Shown: positions 17,893 through 26,576, numbered from the stretch's first letter. The stretch: 48,340 bases of DNA from Indibacter alkaliphilus LW1 (GCF_000295935.2 NZ_ALWO02000035.1:1-48340); one strand, 5' to 3'. Numbers and translations: made by a program. Notes: a model not told the origin generated them from the sequence alone.

Positions 17893-17905
17893 CAAATGTC
17901 ATTTG
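17893..17905. promoter_or_regulatory. Short palindrome ahead of the permease gene
   Basis: CAAATG-T-CATTTG is a perfect 13-base palindrome in the 57-base gap between the orphan gene and the permease. It shares an 11-base core with the palindrome at 14634-14648. It could be a regulatory or RNA-processing site, or chance. Confidence 0.25.
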
Positions 17906-17939
17906 AACTAATATCAAACTATTAAAAAGACTGCATTCT

Positions 17940-18905
17940 ATGAATTTCAATCTTCTAATAGAAAATCTGACCAACCCGGCTCTTTTATTCTTTGTTTTGG
18001 GTTTGATCGCTGTTCTTTGCAAAAGTGATCTGGAAATACCCTCTAATTCTTCCAAGTTCATTTCTCTTTATTTACTTTTCTCAATCGGCTTCAAAGGAGG
18101 ACAAGAACTAGCCCATGAAACCATGAATATGGAGATTGCTTGGACAATTCTTTTTGGGCTGGGAATAGCTATTGCTATTCCTGTTTATACATTTTTTATT
18201 CTAAAAAGAAAGTTGAGTATTTACGATGCAGGAGCGGTTGCAGCTGCATATGGATCCATAAGCGCGGTTACTTTTGTCACTGCTGTCACTTACTTGGAGA
18301 TGCAAGACCTGGTCCTTCACGGGCATATGGTTGCTATCATGGCTTTAATGGAGGCCCCGGCTATAGTTGTAGGCCTATTGCTCATCTCATCATTTGACAA
18401 AATTGGAATAAGTGCGGAAAAAGTTAAAAAAAGAACAGTTGTAAAACACTCCTTTACCAATGGCAGCGTAATGTTGATTTTAGGTAGTTTGCTGATCGGG
18501 TTTTTAGCCTCTGATGCCCAGGCAGAAGGAATCAAGCCTTTTACCAATGATATATTTAAAGGCTTTTTAGCTATTTTCCTCTTAGATATGGGAATAGTAA
18601 GTGGTAAAAAATTAGGCTCCTTTTTCTCGTATGGCTGGTTCCCTACCATCTTTGCTATCCTAATACCTCTATTCAATGGCTGTATAGTGGCATTTATGAG
18701 CGCTATGGTCACAGAAGATATTTCCAATAGGTTTATGTTAGCAATTTTAGCAGCCAGCGCATCCTATATCGCAGTTCCTGCTGCAATGAAAATGACGGTT
18801 CCTCAGGCCAACCCAGGCTTATTCCTTCCTATGGCTCTTGCTGTCACCTTCCCGGTAAATATTACTATCGGGATGCCCTTGTATTATTTAATATCAGCTT
18901 ATTAA
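17940..18905 (+). CDS. SbtA-family sodium-dependent bicarbonate permease
   Basis: This 321-residue membrane protein has about ten hydrophobic segments arranged in two halves, as in the SbtA (former DUF897) family. Characteristic segments include LLFSIGFKGGQELA, the AAYGSISAVTFVTA region and a second-half FLLDMGIVSGKKL with AASASYIAVPAAMKM. Cyanobacterial SbtA takes up bicarbonate with sodium. The protein is somewhat shorter than the cyanobacterial ones. It lies beside a CbbR/CmpR-like regulator, which supports a role in inorganic-carbon supply, perhaps for carboxylases in a heterotroph. Confidence 0.88.
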   Translation: MNFNLLIENLTNPALLFFVLGLIAVLCKSDLEIPSNSSKFISLYLLFSIGFKGGQELAHETMNMEIAWTILFGLGIAIAIPVYTFFILKRKLSIYDAGAVAAAYGSISAVTFVTAVTYLEMQDLVLHGHMVAIMALMEAPAIVVGLLLISSFDKIGISAEKVKKRTVVKHSFTNGSVMLILGSLLIGFLASDAQAEGIKPFTNDIFKGFLAIFLLDMGIVSGKKLGSFFSYGWFPTIFAILIPLFNGCIVAFMSAMVTEDISNRFMLAILAASASYIAVPAAMKMTVPQANPGLFLPMALAVTFPVNITIGMPLYYLISAY

Positions 18906-19088
18906 TTTAGAGTCAAAATGAATATAAATACTTGGTTAAGCACTTTTATTTAAAAGAGATAACCCAATAAATAGAGTAAGCAATTTTATCTTAAACCATA
19001 TTATTTTTCTTGAATAGTGTCGGGTAGTTTTACAACGGAAAGTTCTCTTACCGTCTTTTTAAATAGCCCAGGCCAATGTAGAAATATC

Positions 19089-19244
19089 ATGAACTATGTT
19101 TACACGCATGTGAGTGCAGCCAAGCATTTCAATCCTGAAACTGGCAGGACAGTCACCGTTTACAAATTTGGAAGAAAACGAGGATGGGATGCGGGTCCAA
19201 GAAGGGAAAGGAAGTTTGTGGAAACAGTTGAAGAGTACGATTAA
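19089..19244 (+). CDS. Small hypothetical protein, 51 residues
   Basis: An ATG start gives a basic, mostly polar 51-residue product (AAKHFNPETGRTVTVYKFGRKRGWDAGPRRERKF) in a gap of about 460 bases between the permease and kinase genes. Its local GC content is higher than the flanks, which supports coding. No family is recognised. The open frame continues upstream to a GTG at 19017, but that part is less protein-like. Confidence 0.45.
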   Translation: MNYVYTHVSAAKHFNPETGRTVTVYKFGRKRGWDAGPRRERKFVETVEEYD

Positions 19245-19365
19245 TCTTCAATAAGAAAAATTAAATGAGCTATCATGATTATTTTTTTCAATCTACTTTT
19301 AACAAACAAACTATTTATGTTTTCTTTAAAGTATAATTCTATAACAAACCCAAAGCATTAAGATT

Positions 19366-20010
19366 TTGAAAATATTAACAATAGACATCGGGGGTACAAA
19401 TATCAAAGCCAAAGTAGAAGGTCCTATAGACCGAAGAAAATTTCCATCAGGACAAGAAATGACGCCGGATAAGTTGGTATCAGGAGTAAAAGAAATGACA
19501 GCCGATTGGGATTATGATGTGATTTCTATCGGTTTTCCAGGTATCATCAAACAAGGAAAGATCATCACAGAGCCAAAAAACTTGGGTGATGGTTGGATAG
19601 GCTTTGATTTTGAGAAGGCCTTTGGGAAGCCGATCAAATTGATGAATGATGCAGCCATGCAAGCTCTTGGTTCATATGAAGGTGGAGTATTATTATTTTT
19701 GGGATTGGGCACTGGGCTTGGTTCAGCCATTGTCACTGATGGCAAGGTCTTGCCGATGGAACTGGCACATCTTTCTTACCGAAAAGGCACTTTTGAGGAT
19801 TATTTAGGTTTTCGAGGTTATGAAAGCAGAGGCCAGGAAAAATGGCAGGAACATGTATTTACAGTTGTGGAAAGGTTCAAGGCAGCATTCTTACCAGATG
19901 ACATTGTCTTAGGCGGAGGAAAATCCAAATTATTAACAGAGGTCCCTGAAGGCTGTAGGCTAGGAACCAATCAGCTGGCTTACGCGGGAGGTTTTAGGAT
20001 GTGGGGATAA
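19366..20010 (+). CDS. ROK-family sugar kinase, polyphosphate-glucokinase-like
   Basis: This 214-residue protein carries the ASKHA phosphate-1 motif LTIDIGGTNIKAK at its start, a GFPG segment, NDAAMQALG with the catalytic-region Asp, and the phosphate-2 loop FLGLGTGLGSAIV. This arrangement resembles the polyphosphate/ATP glucokinase (PPGK) branch. It is shorter than typical members (about 250), and the C-terminal DDIVLGGGKS adenosine segment is present. The start is a TTG just before KILTIDIGGT; no ATG is available upstream in frame. It probably phosphorylates glucose in the cytoplasm. It ends in a terminator shared with the priming transferase gene. Confidence 0.82.
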   Translation: MKILTIDIGGTNIKAKVEGPIDRRKFPSGQEMTPDKLVSGVKEMTADWDYDVISIGFPGIIKQGKIITEPKNLGDGWIGFDFEKAFGKPIKLMNDAAMQALGSYEGGVLLFLGLGTGLGSAIVTDGKVLPMELAHLSYRKGTFEDYLGFRGYESRGQEKWQEHVFTVVERFKAAFLPDDIVLGGGKSKLLTEVPEGCRLGTNQLAYAGGFRMWG

Positions 20011-20015
20011 AAAAG

Positions 20016-20047
20016 AAAACCCCAAGAAAAAATCTTCTTGGGGTTTT
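20016..20047. terminator. Bidirectional terminator between the kinase and priming-transferase genes
   Basis: A perfect 13-base stem (AAAACCCCAAGAA/TTCTTGGGGTTTT) with a six-base loop sits between the convergent gene ends at 20010 and 20066. Poly-A/poly-T ends suit termination from both sides. Confidence 0.88.
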
Positions 20048-20065
20048 AATAATCTCAACTCAATT

Positions 20066-20755
20066 TTAATACGCATTATCGTTTTCAAAAATTATGCTGT
20101 AGATTGTCAAAAAGATGATTTTGAAGTCAAAAGCCAGACTCCAGTTTTTTATGTAAAATAAATCATACCTCAGTCTGGCATTCATATCAAACTTGTCATT
20201 TATTTCTCCTCTGAAACCTTTTGCTTGGGCAAGGCCTGTAATCCCAGGCTTCACCATGTGACGATACATAAAGTTTTCAATTTTTTCAGAAAACTCTTTA
20301 TTCATCACCACTGCATGAGGTCTTGGTCCCACTATAGTCATTTCTCCCAACACCACATTTATTAACTGAGGAAGTTCGTCCAAGCTGGTTTTGCGAAGGA
20401 ACTTACCAACTTTTGTTATTCTGGGATCCCCTTTGCATGCCTGCTTAAAATGACCGGCAGGGTTGTATTTCATACTCCTGAATTTCAAACAATAAAAAGG
20501 AATGTTATTTTGTCCATGCCTCAATTGCTTGTAGAAAATAGGCCCTTTGGATTCTATTCTAATCATTATCGCAATTATTGGAAACAACCAACTTGCAATG
20601 AGTAATAGAAACAAACTTGCAGAAATAACATCAAACACCCTTTTGGTAAGCGTCATTGAAGAGTCTAAAAGATTGACTGAATACCTATTGAGTATAAAAT
20701 CCGAATCAATCGCAAAAGAGCTGATATTGTGGAGTTTTGAAATTGTACTAGCCAT
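20066..20755 (-). CDS. Small priming sugar-phosphate transferase (polyprenyl glycosylphosphotransferase)
   Basis: This 229-residue protein is the catalytic module that moves a sugar-1-phosphate onto undecaprenyl phosphate, the first step of exopolysaccharide repeat-unit synthesis. One membrane helix or re-entrant segment (VFDVISASLFLLLIASWLFP, about 40-60) is followed by GPIFYKQLRHGQ, FRSM, a TSLDELPQLINVVLGEM segment, VGPRPHAV, and YRHMVKPGITGLAQ. It lacks the four-helix and CoA-binding-like N-terminal half of WbaP/WcaJ types, so it is a minimal PglC-like form with about 35 extra N-terminal residues. It is divergent from the plus-strand polysaccharide block across a 541-base gap. Confidence 0.92.
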   Translation of the reverse strand: MASTISKLHNISSFAIDSDFILNRYSVNLLDSSMTLTKRVFDVISASLFLLLIASWLFPIIAIMIRIESKGPIFYKQLRHGQNNIPFYCLKFRSMKYNPAGHFKQACKGDPRITKVGKFLRKTSLDELPQLINVVLGEMTIVGPRPHAVVMNKEFSEKIENFMYRHMVKPGITGLAQAKGFRGEINDKFDMNARLRYDLFYIKNWSLAFDFKIIFLTIYSIIFENDNAY

Positions 20756-20788
20756 AACTTTATAATTAATCTAAAAGATTTTACATAC

Positions 20789-20801
20789 TGTCATGATGAC
20801 A
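20789..20801. promoter_or_regulatory. Palindrome upstream of the priming transferase
   Basis: TGTCAT-G-ATGACA is a perfect palindrome 34 bases upstream of the transferase start codon, a plausible operator position. A further TGTCAT half-site lies at about 20825. Confidence 0.35.
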
Positions 20802-21208
20802 TCAGCATTTCTACTGATTTTTCATGTCATAAATTTATAATTAAAAAATTGAAATAATAAACAAATTACATTTTTTTTTATTTGAAATACGTTTTATTAG
20901 TGTGAATAGTAATTTTATAACCTTAGGATACGACAATAAGACGTTAATTATCAATATATTACTTATCTAAGAAAAAATAAATCCTAATTCAAAGAAACAA
21001 AAATTAAATTTTAAATGCACATTTAGTATTATGTATTACTTTTATTTAGTTTTAAAAACATACATATAATAATATGTCAAAAAAATCCTGTCTTTATTTT
21101 GCAATTGAATCATCGTGAATTAAGGGGTTTATTTGGAAAGTTTGAAATAATTATTCTTGATCTAGAAAATATTTTTTCAAAAATAAAAATCATTTTACAT
21201 ACATAAAG

Positions 21209-21239
21209 TTGTTTTTTAAATAATTATTAAAGTACTTTG
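21209..21239 (+). promoter_or_regulatory. Promoter candidate of the plus-strand polysaccharide block
   Basis: TTG (21209-21211) and TACTTTG (21233-21239) are separated by 21 bases. They approximate the Bacteroidota -33 TTTG/-7 TAnnTTTG promoter, one base shorter in the -7 box. They lie about 58 bases before the first gene of the block. Confidence 0.35.
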
Positions 21240-21296
21240 AACCAGATATTAGATATGAATCTATTCAGTTTGAAAACACATTAATACTAATAAAGA

Positions 21297-22310
21297 ATGG
21301 TTAAGGTTGCTTTAATAGGAGCAGGTAAGATGGGAATCTCTCATTTATCAATTTTGGGAGCCCATCCCAGTGTAGAAATTGCAGGAGTTTGTGACACTTC
21401 CAAGATGGTAATTGATGTCTTGAAAAATTATAGCGGTTACAATTGCTACACAGATTACATCAAAATGGTAGATGAAACAAAGCCGGATGCAGTCATCGTT
21501 GCTGTTCCGACAAAATTTCATTTTAAAATGGTAAAAGAGCTTTTAAATAGAAACATACACGTTTTTACAGAAAAGCCTTTTTGCCTCAATCCAACTGAAA
21601 GTCAAGAATTAACAGAATTGGCCCGTCAAAAAGGCGTTGTCAATCAGGTTGGATACCATAATAAATTTGTCGGCACTTTCAAAGAGGTCAAAAAGTTAGT
21701 TAAAGGAGGGTTTTTAGGAGAAATCACACATTTTTTAGGAGAAGCATACGGCCCTGTGGTTATTAAAAAGAAAAGCGATACTTGGAGATCAGATCCAAAT
21801 GAGGGCGGAGGATGCCTGATGGACTATGCTTCCCATGTAATTGATCTTATCAACGATATTGTTGCTCCTATAAATAATTGCAAAGGTTCAATCCTTAAAT
21901 CTATTTATTCCAAAAGTGTTGATGACTCAGTTTATGCTTTAGTAAGTATTGAATCGGGTGTATCGGGAGTAATTTCAGTCAATTGGAGTGATGAAACATA
22001 TAGAAAAATGTCAACTTCGGTGACCATTATTGGTACAGAAGGAAAAATTGTTTCAGATGCAAACGAGCTCAAAGTTTACTTTAGAACAAAGAATTATCCA
22101 GAAGGGTATTCAAAAGGTTGGAATGTAAAGTATGTAACTGAATTAGCTGATGAAGTAAATTTTTATCTACGTGGCGAAGAATACTCAAGTCAAATTGACC
22201 ACTTCATTAAATCAGTACAAGGACAGGTAAACAACACCATCAACACGTTTGAAAGCGCCTGGAAAACGGACCAATCAATTCATTTAATAAAAGAACAATC
22301 ACTAGCTTAA
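21297..22310 (+). CDS. Gfo/Idh/MocA-family oxidoreductase
   Basis: This 337-residue NAD(P)-dependent sugar or nucleotide-sugar oxidoreductase has an N-terminal Rossmann fold (ALIGAGKMGISHLSIL) and the family EKP motif (FTEKPFCLN, about residue 96). A C-terminal alpha/beta domain contains GGGCLMDYASHVIDLI, with the His-containing catalytic region. It opens the plus-strand polysaccharide block and is 9 bases from the next gene. It probably oxidises or epimerises a sugar used in the polymer. The substrate is not readable from sequence. Confidence 0.92.
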   Translation: MVKVALIGAGKMGISHLSILGAHPSVEIAGVCDTSKMVIDVLKNYSGYNCYTDYIKMVDETKPDAVIVAVPTKFHFKMVKELLNRNIHVFTEKPFCLNPTESQELTELARQKGVVNQVGYHNKFVGTFKEVKKLVKGGFLGEITHFLGEAYGPVVIKKKSDTWRSDPNEGGGCLMDYASHVIDLINDIVAPINNCKGSILKSIYSKSVDDSVYALVSIESGVSGVISVNWSDETYRKMSTSVTIIGTEGKIVSDANELKVYFRTKNYPEGYSKGWNVKYVTELADEVNFYLRGEEYSSQIDHFIKSVQGQVNNTINTFESAWKTDQSIHLIKEQSLA

Positions 22311-22319
22311 AATAAAACC

Positions 22320-23204
22320 ATGGAAAGAATTATTTTCGGAGACAACCAGTTTTTTGCAGTAAATCATATTTCTGACGAAAAATCTAGAGCGCAATCTATC
22401 AAGTTCAAGGATGATGCTGCTATCATCAAAACTTTGGATATTGCAAGGGAGGCAGGTGTTAATACTTTCATGTGTACTACACATGATAGAATTGCTAACA
22501 TTTGTAATATTATCAGGAATAATCCTGAAAAGTATCATGACTTTAAAATTTATCCCTGTATGCCTTACGCCCATAAATATGCTAATGCTGTAACAGACCT
22601 GGGTATAGCAGGTACCCTTAAACAATACGTTCCAGGAAACTTTCTAGGATCAATGTTTAAAGGTGGAATGGCGTATCTATCAAAGGATTATTTATCCATA
22701 ATGGAGTTATTAATAGATGCCGAGATGAAAATGTTTAACGGTATCAATACCCCTGTAATTTTTCTTCAAAACGTTATTACAGATTTACTGTTAGGTCTTG
22801 GAATGACAGATTTTCTCGTGGCATTTGCAAAATATATTGAAAAAAAATACAATGCAGAGGCTGGTTTTATCACAATGAACCTTCCTAAATTGTTAAACGA
22901 ATTAGAAAAAGGTGGAATCAAGAATCCTATAATCTGTGCTTCTATCAACAAAGCTAATTTCAGAATGTCAGGAGGAAAAGAGCTATACGAAAAAACCATC
23001 AGTGAAGGTAGATGTAGGTTGATTGCAATGCAGGTACTAGGTGGTGGTGCTATTCCAGCTCCTGAAGCATTAGAGTATGTAAGCAATTTACCAAATGTTG
23101 AATCCATTTTGTTCGGTGCTTCTTCTAGGCAAAACATTGAGAATACTGTTCAGACGATAAAGTACCATGACTTCAAAAAAGAAGAGCAGTTAGCAATAGC
23201 TTGA
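22320..23204 (+). CDS. Unassigned protein, possible TIM-barrel enzyme
   Basis: I do not recognise a named family for this 294-residue soluble protein. It opens with RIIFGDNQFFAVNHIS. It has recurring strand-helix units (DIAREAGVNTFMCTTHD, KIYPCMPYAHKYANAV, NPIICASINKANFRMSG) and ends with a VESILFGASSRQNIENTVQ segment. The last resembles the cofactor-side C-terminus of aldo-keto reductases and suggests a TIM barrel. It follows the Gfo/Idh gene by 9 bases and is probably its partner in modifying a sugar. Enzymatic function is unproven. Confidence 0.6.
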   Translation: MERIIFGDNQFFAVNHISDEKSRAQSIKFKDDAAIIKTLDIAREAGVNTFMCTTHDRIANICNIIRNNPEKYHDFKIYPCMPYAHKYANAVTDLGIAGTLKQYVPGNFLGSMFKGGMAYLSKDYLSIMELLIDAEMKMFNGINTPVIFLQNVITDLLLGLGMTDFLVAFAKYIEKKYNAEAGFITMNLPKLLNELEKGGIKNPIICASINKANFRMSGGKELYEKTISEGRCRLIAMQVLGGGAIPAPEALEYVSNLPNVESILFGASSRQNIENTVQTIKYHDFKKEEQLAIA

Positions 23205-23225
23205 TCGACTTGTTCAATTTTAAGA

Positions 23226-23254
23226 TTGCCCTCTATTTATCAATAGAAGGGCAA
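23226..23254 (+). terminator. Stem-loop between the orphan enzyme and the export genes
   Basis: TTGCCCTCTATT pairs with AATAGAAGGGCAA with one bulge. A T-rich stretch follows about 15 bases later. It may end or attenuate transcription from the first two genes, leaving the wza-like gene with its own promoter. Confidence 0.5.
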
Positions 23255-23350
23255 CCTTTACTTCAAATTATTTTTTAATTGTTTTTAATAGAGGATTAAT
23301 AAATTTACATTTTATTTTTTCACATATTGTCAAAAAATATAGCGTATTAA

Positions 23351-23380
23351 ATATCATTGAATCAACTGATTCAATAATAT
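23351..23380. promoter_or_regulatory. 30-base near-perfect palindrome ahead of the export genes
   Basis: The inner 20 bases (ATTGAATCA-AC-TGATTCAAT, 23356-23375) are a perfect dyad. Four more base pairs on each side match after a single mismatch. It ends 31 bases before the Wza-like start codon. It has no terminator-type T-tract, and its position suits a dimeric repressor or activator site controlling export and assembly genes. Confidence 0.55.
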
Positions 23381-23411
23381 TCACAACTCAACTACATGTC
23401 ATCAAAATTAT

Positions 23412-24203
23412 ATGAATCATCCATTAAAAAACATATTATTAATCATAATTTTTGTAACTAGTTTCTCCTGTTCAAAACGAAACCTGGTTTATTTTAGCGA
23501 CCTTGACCCTGAAGCTGGAGCTTCTTTTCCAATAACTTCCAAATCAGAACCACGAATTCAGGCTGATGATTTATTAAGTATAACTGTGACTAGCCTTAAT
23601 CCAGAATCAAACATGCTATTTAATGCAGGTGTCATTATCCCTGCGGAAGGTAATAATACAACTATTTCAGCTCCAATAAACGAAAATTACCTTGTCGATA
23701 AAGACGGGTATATCAACTACCCAGTAATTGGGCAAATAAAACTTGAAGGGTACACAAAGCAAGAAGCAGTAAAGAGAATGGTTGATCTGTTAGATGAATA
23801 TGTAAAAGACCCAATAATCAATATCAGATTCATGAATTTTAAAGTTACCGTTATAGGTGAAGTGCAACAACCAAACTCATTTGTAATTCCTACTGAAAAA
23901 ATCACAGTTCTTGAGGCATTGGGTTTAGCCGGAGATATGACTGCTTATGGAAAGCGTGAAAATGTACTTATTATCAGGGAAAAGGATGGGGTCAGAACTG
24001 CTAATAGACTAAATCTTAACAATAAAGACGTTCTTAATTCTGAGTTTTTTTATTTACAGCAAAATGATATCATTTATGTAGAACCATATAAAACAAAAGC
24101 AATTCAAGCAGATAATAATCCTAGAACATTTGCATTAATAAGTAGTGGTTTAACTTTAGCAGTTATTCTGTTTTTGAATTTTAGAGATATATTCACGAGG
24201 TAG
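23412..24203 (+). CDS. Polysaccharide export outer-membrane lipoprotein (Wza/BexD-like)
   Basis: This 263-residue protein has a lipoprotein signal (IIIFVTSFSC, Cys20). A Poly_export domain spans about 50-140 (RIQADDLLSITVTSLNPE, YLVDKDGYINYPVIGQIKLEGYTKQEA). An SLBB domain follows at about 145-220 (VIGEVQQPNSFVIPTEKITVLEALGLAGDM). A C-terminal hydrophobic helix (about 244-258) is present, as in Bacteroidota homologues. It forms the export channel for the polymer together with the Wzc-like kinase encoded 12 bases downstream. The palindrome at 23351-23380 lies just upstream. Confidence 0.95.
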   Translation: MNHPLKNILLIIIFVTSFSCSKRNLVYFSDLDPEAGASFPITSKSEPRIQADDLLSITVTSLNPESNMLFNAGVIIPAEGNNTTISAPINENYLVDKDGYINYPVIGQIKLEGYTKQEAVKRMVDLLDEYVKDPIINIRFMNFKVTVIGEVQQPNSFVIPTEKITVLEALGLAGDMTAYGKRENVLIIREKDGVRTANRLNLNNKDVLNSEFFYLQQNDIIYVEPYKTKAIQADNNPRTFALISSGLTLAVILFLNFRDIFTR

Positions 24204-24215
24204 AATTATAAATTT

Positions 24216-26573
24216 ATGAAGATCAGTGATATAATTAAAGAAATCGAAGAAGAAGAAAAAGAAAAAGACAATTATGGCATTAGTTATAAATTGATGTTTC
24301 ATAAGTACTTATCTAAGTGGCATTGGTTTTTTGTAAGCATCTTAATATTTGGTCTTTCTACAGTTTTATATGCCTATTTCGCTACATCACTATATCAAAT
24401 AAATAGTACTATTCTTTTAAGAGATGAAAATAAAGGGACAGAGTTCGCCTCGAACTCTCTTTTGAGTGAATCTCAGGGATATTCTGGATCATCTTCTGTT
24501 GAAAACGAGGCTGAAGTTTTTAGATCAGAATATTTAATTTCCAAAGCGATTGAAGAATTGAATTTCTCGATCTCATTTTTTCAGAATAATGGCTTTCTAA
24601 GATGGAGAGAAATTTATAAGAATGAGGTTCCCATAGATCTTTTGATAAAAGAAAAAAATGAATATTTCAATCTGAGAGAACTTGAAGTCTTGATTATACC
24701 CGTTTCCAATGAAGAATTCATTTTAAAAGAAGATAAAAAAGAGGAAAAAAAATATAAGTTTGGCCAAGATGTAAAAAATAGTTATGGTACATTTTCAATC
24801 CAAAAAAATAAAGATTTTTTTGGGAATTTTAATGATTATCTAAATTCTCCATTGAAAATGATTTTTCATGGAGATAAGCTTAGCAGAGATATTTCAGAAA
24901 GTTTCGATGTAGAAATAGTAAATAAGTTGGCCAGTGTAATTTCGCTAACAATTTATGCAGAGCATCCTTTGAAAGGAAAAGACTTATTGAATAAAATTTT
25001 GGAGATTTACAACAGAGAAGCTGAAGAAGAAAAAAATTCTTTGGCTAAAAATACGATAGCTTTTATTGATGAACAACTGGTTGACTTAACTGAGGAACTT
25101 TTAAGAATAGAAAATGAAGCAGAACAATATAAGCTCAGGAATTCAATTACAGATGTTAGCGCTGAAGCCCAATTGTTTTTAAATAGTACTACAGCCAATA
25201 GACAACAGGTTGCAGAAATAACAGTACAAATTGATGTACTTGAATCTATTGAGGCTTACATGAGTGAATCTGGTAATGAATTTGAAACTATACCAGGAAC
25301 ACTTTCAGCTCCCGAACCAACACTTAATGAGCTTATTCAAAATTACAATAAGCTTCAACAGGATCGTGAACGGATGCTAAGGACTACACAACCTACAAAC
25401 CCTATAGTTATAAACATTAGTGAACAACTTACAAGTTTAAGAAGAAGTATTATAGAAAGTATAAAGCAGATAAAAAACAGTTTAATCATATCAAAAAGAA
25501 GTCTTGAAACTAGTTCTAATCAATTTCAAAGTAGGGCATCTAGAGTCCCTACCATGGAGAGGGAATTACTGGACATAAACCGAAAGCAAGGGATTAAACA
25601 AGAGCATTATTTGCTTCTAGTGCAAAAAAGAGAAGAAGCAGCAATCACTTTAGCTGCAGCATCATCGGGAAACTCTAAGGTAATTGATCCTCCATCATCT
25701 TCAGAATATCCTGTAAAACCTAATAAGAAAATCATTTTTGGATTAAGTTTAATCTTTGGATTTGGGCTTCCATTTGGACTAATTTATTTCAAAGACAGGT
25801 GGGATGAAAAAGTACAGTTTAAGTCTGACGTTGAAAAAAGTACAAAGGTACCTATCCTTGGAGAATTATCCAGGAAGGTAAAAAAAGGGGTCATTGCCAT
25901 TTCTAAAAGTAAAAGGACAATGATTGCTGAACAAATCCGATTTATCCGAACCAGTTTAGCATTTGCCACAAACAATAAGGAAAAAAAAGTTATTCTGGTT
26001 ACCTCTGGAATGAGTGGGGAGGGGAAAACATTTTTTAGCATAAATTTAGCAATCAGCCTTGGCTTGGCAGGAAAAAAAGTGGTTGTTTTGGAGTTCGACT
26101 TAAGAAAACCTGCTCTTATGAATGCTCTTGAACTCCCAAAATCAAAAGGTCTTTCTGAATATTTAGATCCGGATAGTTCGATTAATACAAAAGATATAAT
26201 TACTCACTGGGAAGGTCAGGAAAATGTTTCTATCATAAGTTGTGGTGAGATTCCTGAAAACCCAGCTGAACTTATGTTGGGGGAAAGAATAATTAAACTA
26301 TTAAGTGAATTAAAAAATAATTTCGACCATGTCATTATAGATTCAGCACCAGTCGGTTTGGTTTCAGATGCTTTTACTTTATCTGATTTTGCAGATGTTA
26401 CAATCTATATGGTTAGGTATAATTTTTCTACCAAAGCGCAGCTTAATACCATTGAAGATATCCGTAAGACAAAACGGTTTAAAAACCCTATGATAGTCCT
26501 CAATGGAGCTAAATTAGAAATGACCTATGGTTACGGAGAAGCTTATGGAAAAAGTTATTATCAAAAGAGCTGA
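24216..26573 (+). CDS. Wzc-like polysaccharide co-polymerase and tyrosine kinase
   Basis: This 785-residue inner-membrane protein has a short acidic N-terminus and a first membrane helix at about 35-55. A long periplasmic coiled-coil part (about 270-480) leads to a second helix at about 508-526 (IIFGLSLIFGFGLPFGLIYF). The cytoplasmic BY-kinase domain has Walker A (TSGMSGEGKTFFS, about 597-608), Walker A' (VLEFDLRKP) and Walker B (HVIIDSAPVG). The tail contains a tyrosine cluster (YGYGEAYGKSYY) for autophosphorylation. It controls polymer length and export with the Wza-like protein. The gene is directly followed by the DUF354 gene. Confidence 0.96.
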   Translation: MKISDIIKEIEEEEKEKDNYGISYKLMFHKYLSKWHWFFVSILIFGLSTVLYAYFATSLYQINSTILLRDENKGTEFASNSLLSESQGYSGSSSVENEAEVFRSEYLISKAIEELNFSISFFQNNGFLRWREIYKNEVPIDLLIKEKNEYFNLRELEVLIIPVSNEEFILKEDKKEEKKYKFGQDVKNSYGTFSIQKNKDFFGNFNDYLNSPLKMIFHGDKLSRDISESFDVEIVNKLASVISLTIYAEHPLKGKDLLNKILEIYNREAEEEKNSLAKNTIAFIDEQLVDLTEELLRIENEAEQYKLRNSITDVSAEAQLFLNSTTANRQQVAEITVQIDVLESIEAYMSESGNEFETIPGTLSAPEPTLNELIQNYNKLQQDRERMLRTTQPTNPIVINISEQLTSLRRSIIESIKQIKNSLIISKRSLETSSNQFQSRASRVPTMERELLDINRKQGIKQEHYLLLVQKREEAAITLAAASSGNSKVIDPPSSSEYPVKPNKKIIFGLSLIFGFGLPFGLIYFKDRWDEKVQFKSDVEKSTKVPILGELSRKVKKGVIAISKSKRTMIAEQIRFIRTSLAFATNNKEKKVILVTSGMSGEGKTFFSINLAISLGLAGKKVVVLEFDLRKPALMNALELPKSKGLSEYLDPDSSINTKDIITHWEGQENVSIISCGEIPENPAELMLGERIIKLLSELKNNFDHVIIDSAPVGLVSDAFTLSDFADVTIYMVRYNFSTKAQLNTIEDIRKTKRFKNPMIVLNGAKLEMTYGYGEAYGKSYYQKS

Positions 26574-26576
26574 TTT

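Larger units (their letters stand above)
20756..21296. other. Divergent promoter region of the polysaccharide locus
   Basis: This 541-base, very AT-rich gap separates the divergent priming transferase and the plus-strand block. It holds a perfect 13-base palindrome near the transferase start (20789-20801), a CAAATTA box at 20862-20868 (complement TAATTTG), and a TTG-N21-TACTTTG pair near 21209-21239. No reading frame of coding character was found. Confidence 0.55.
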
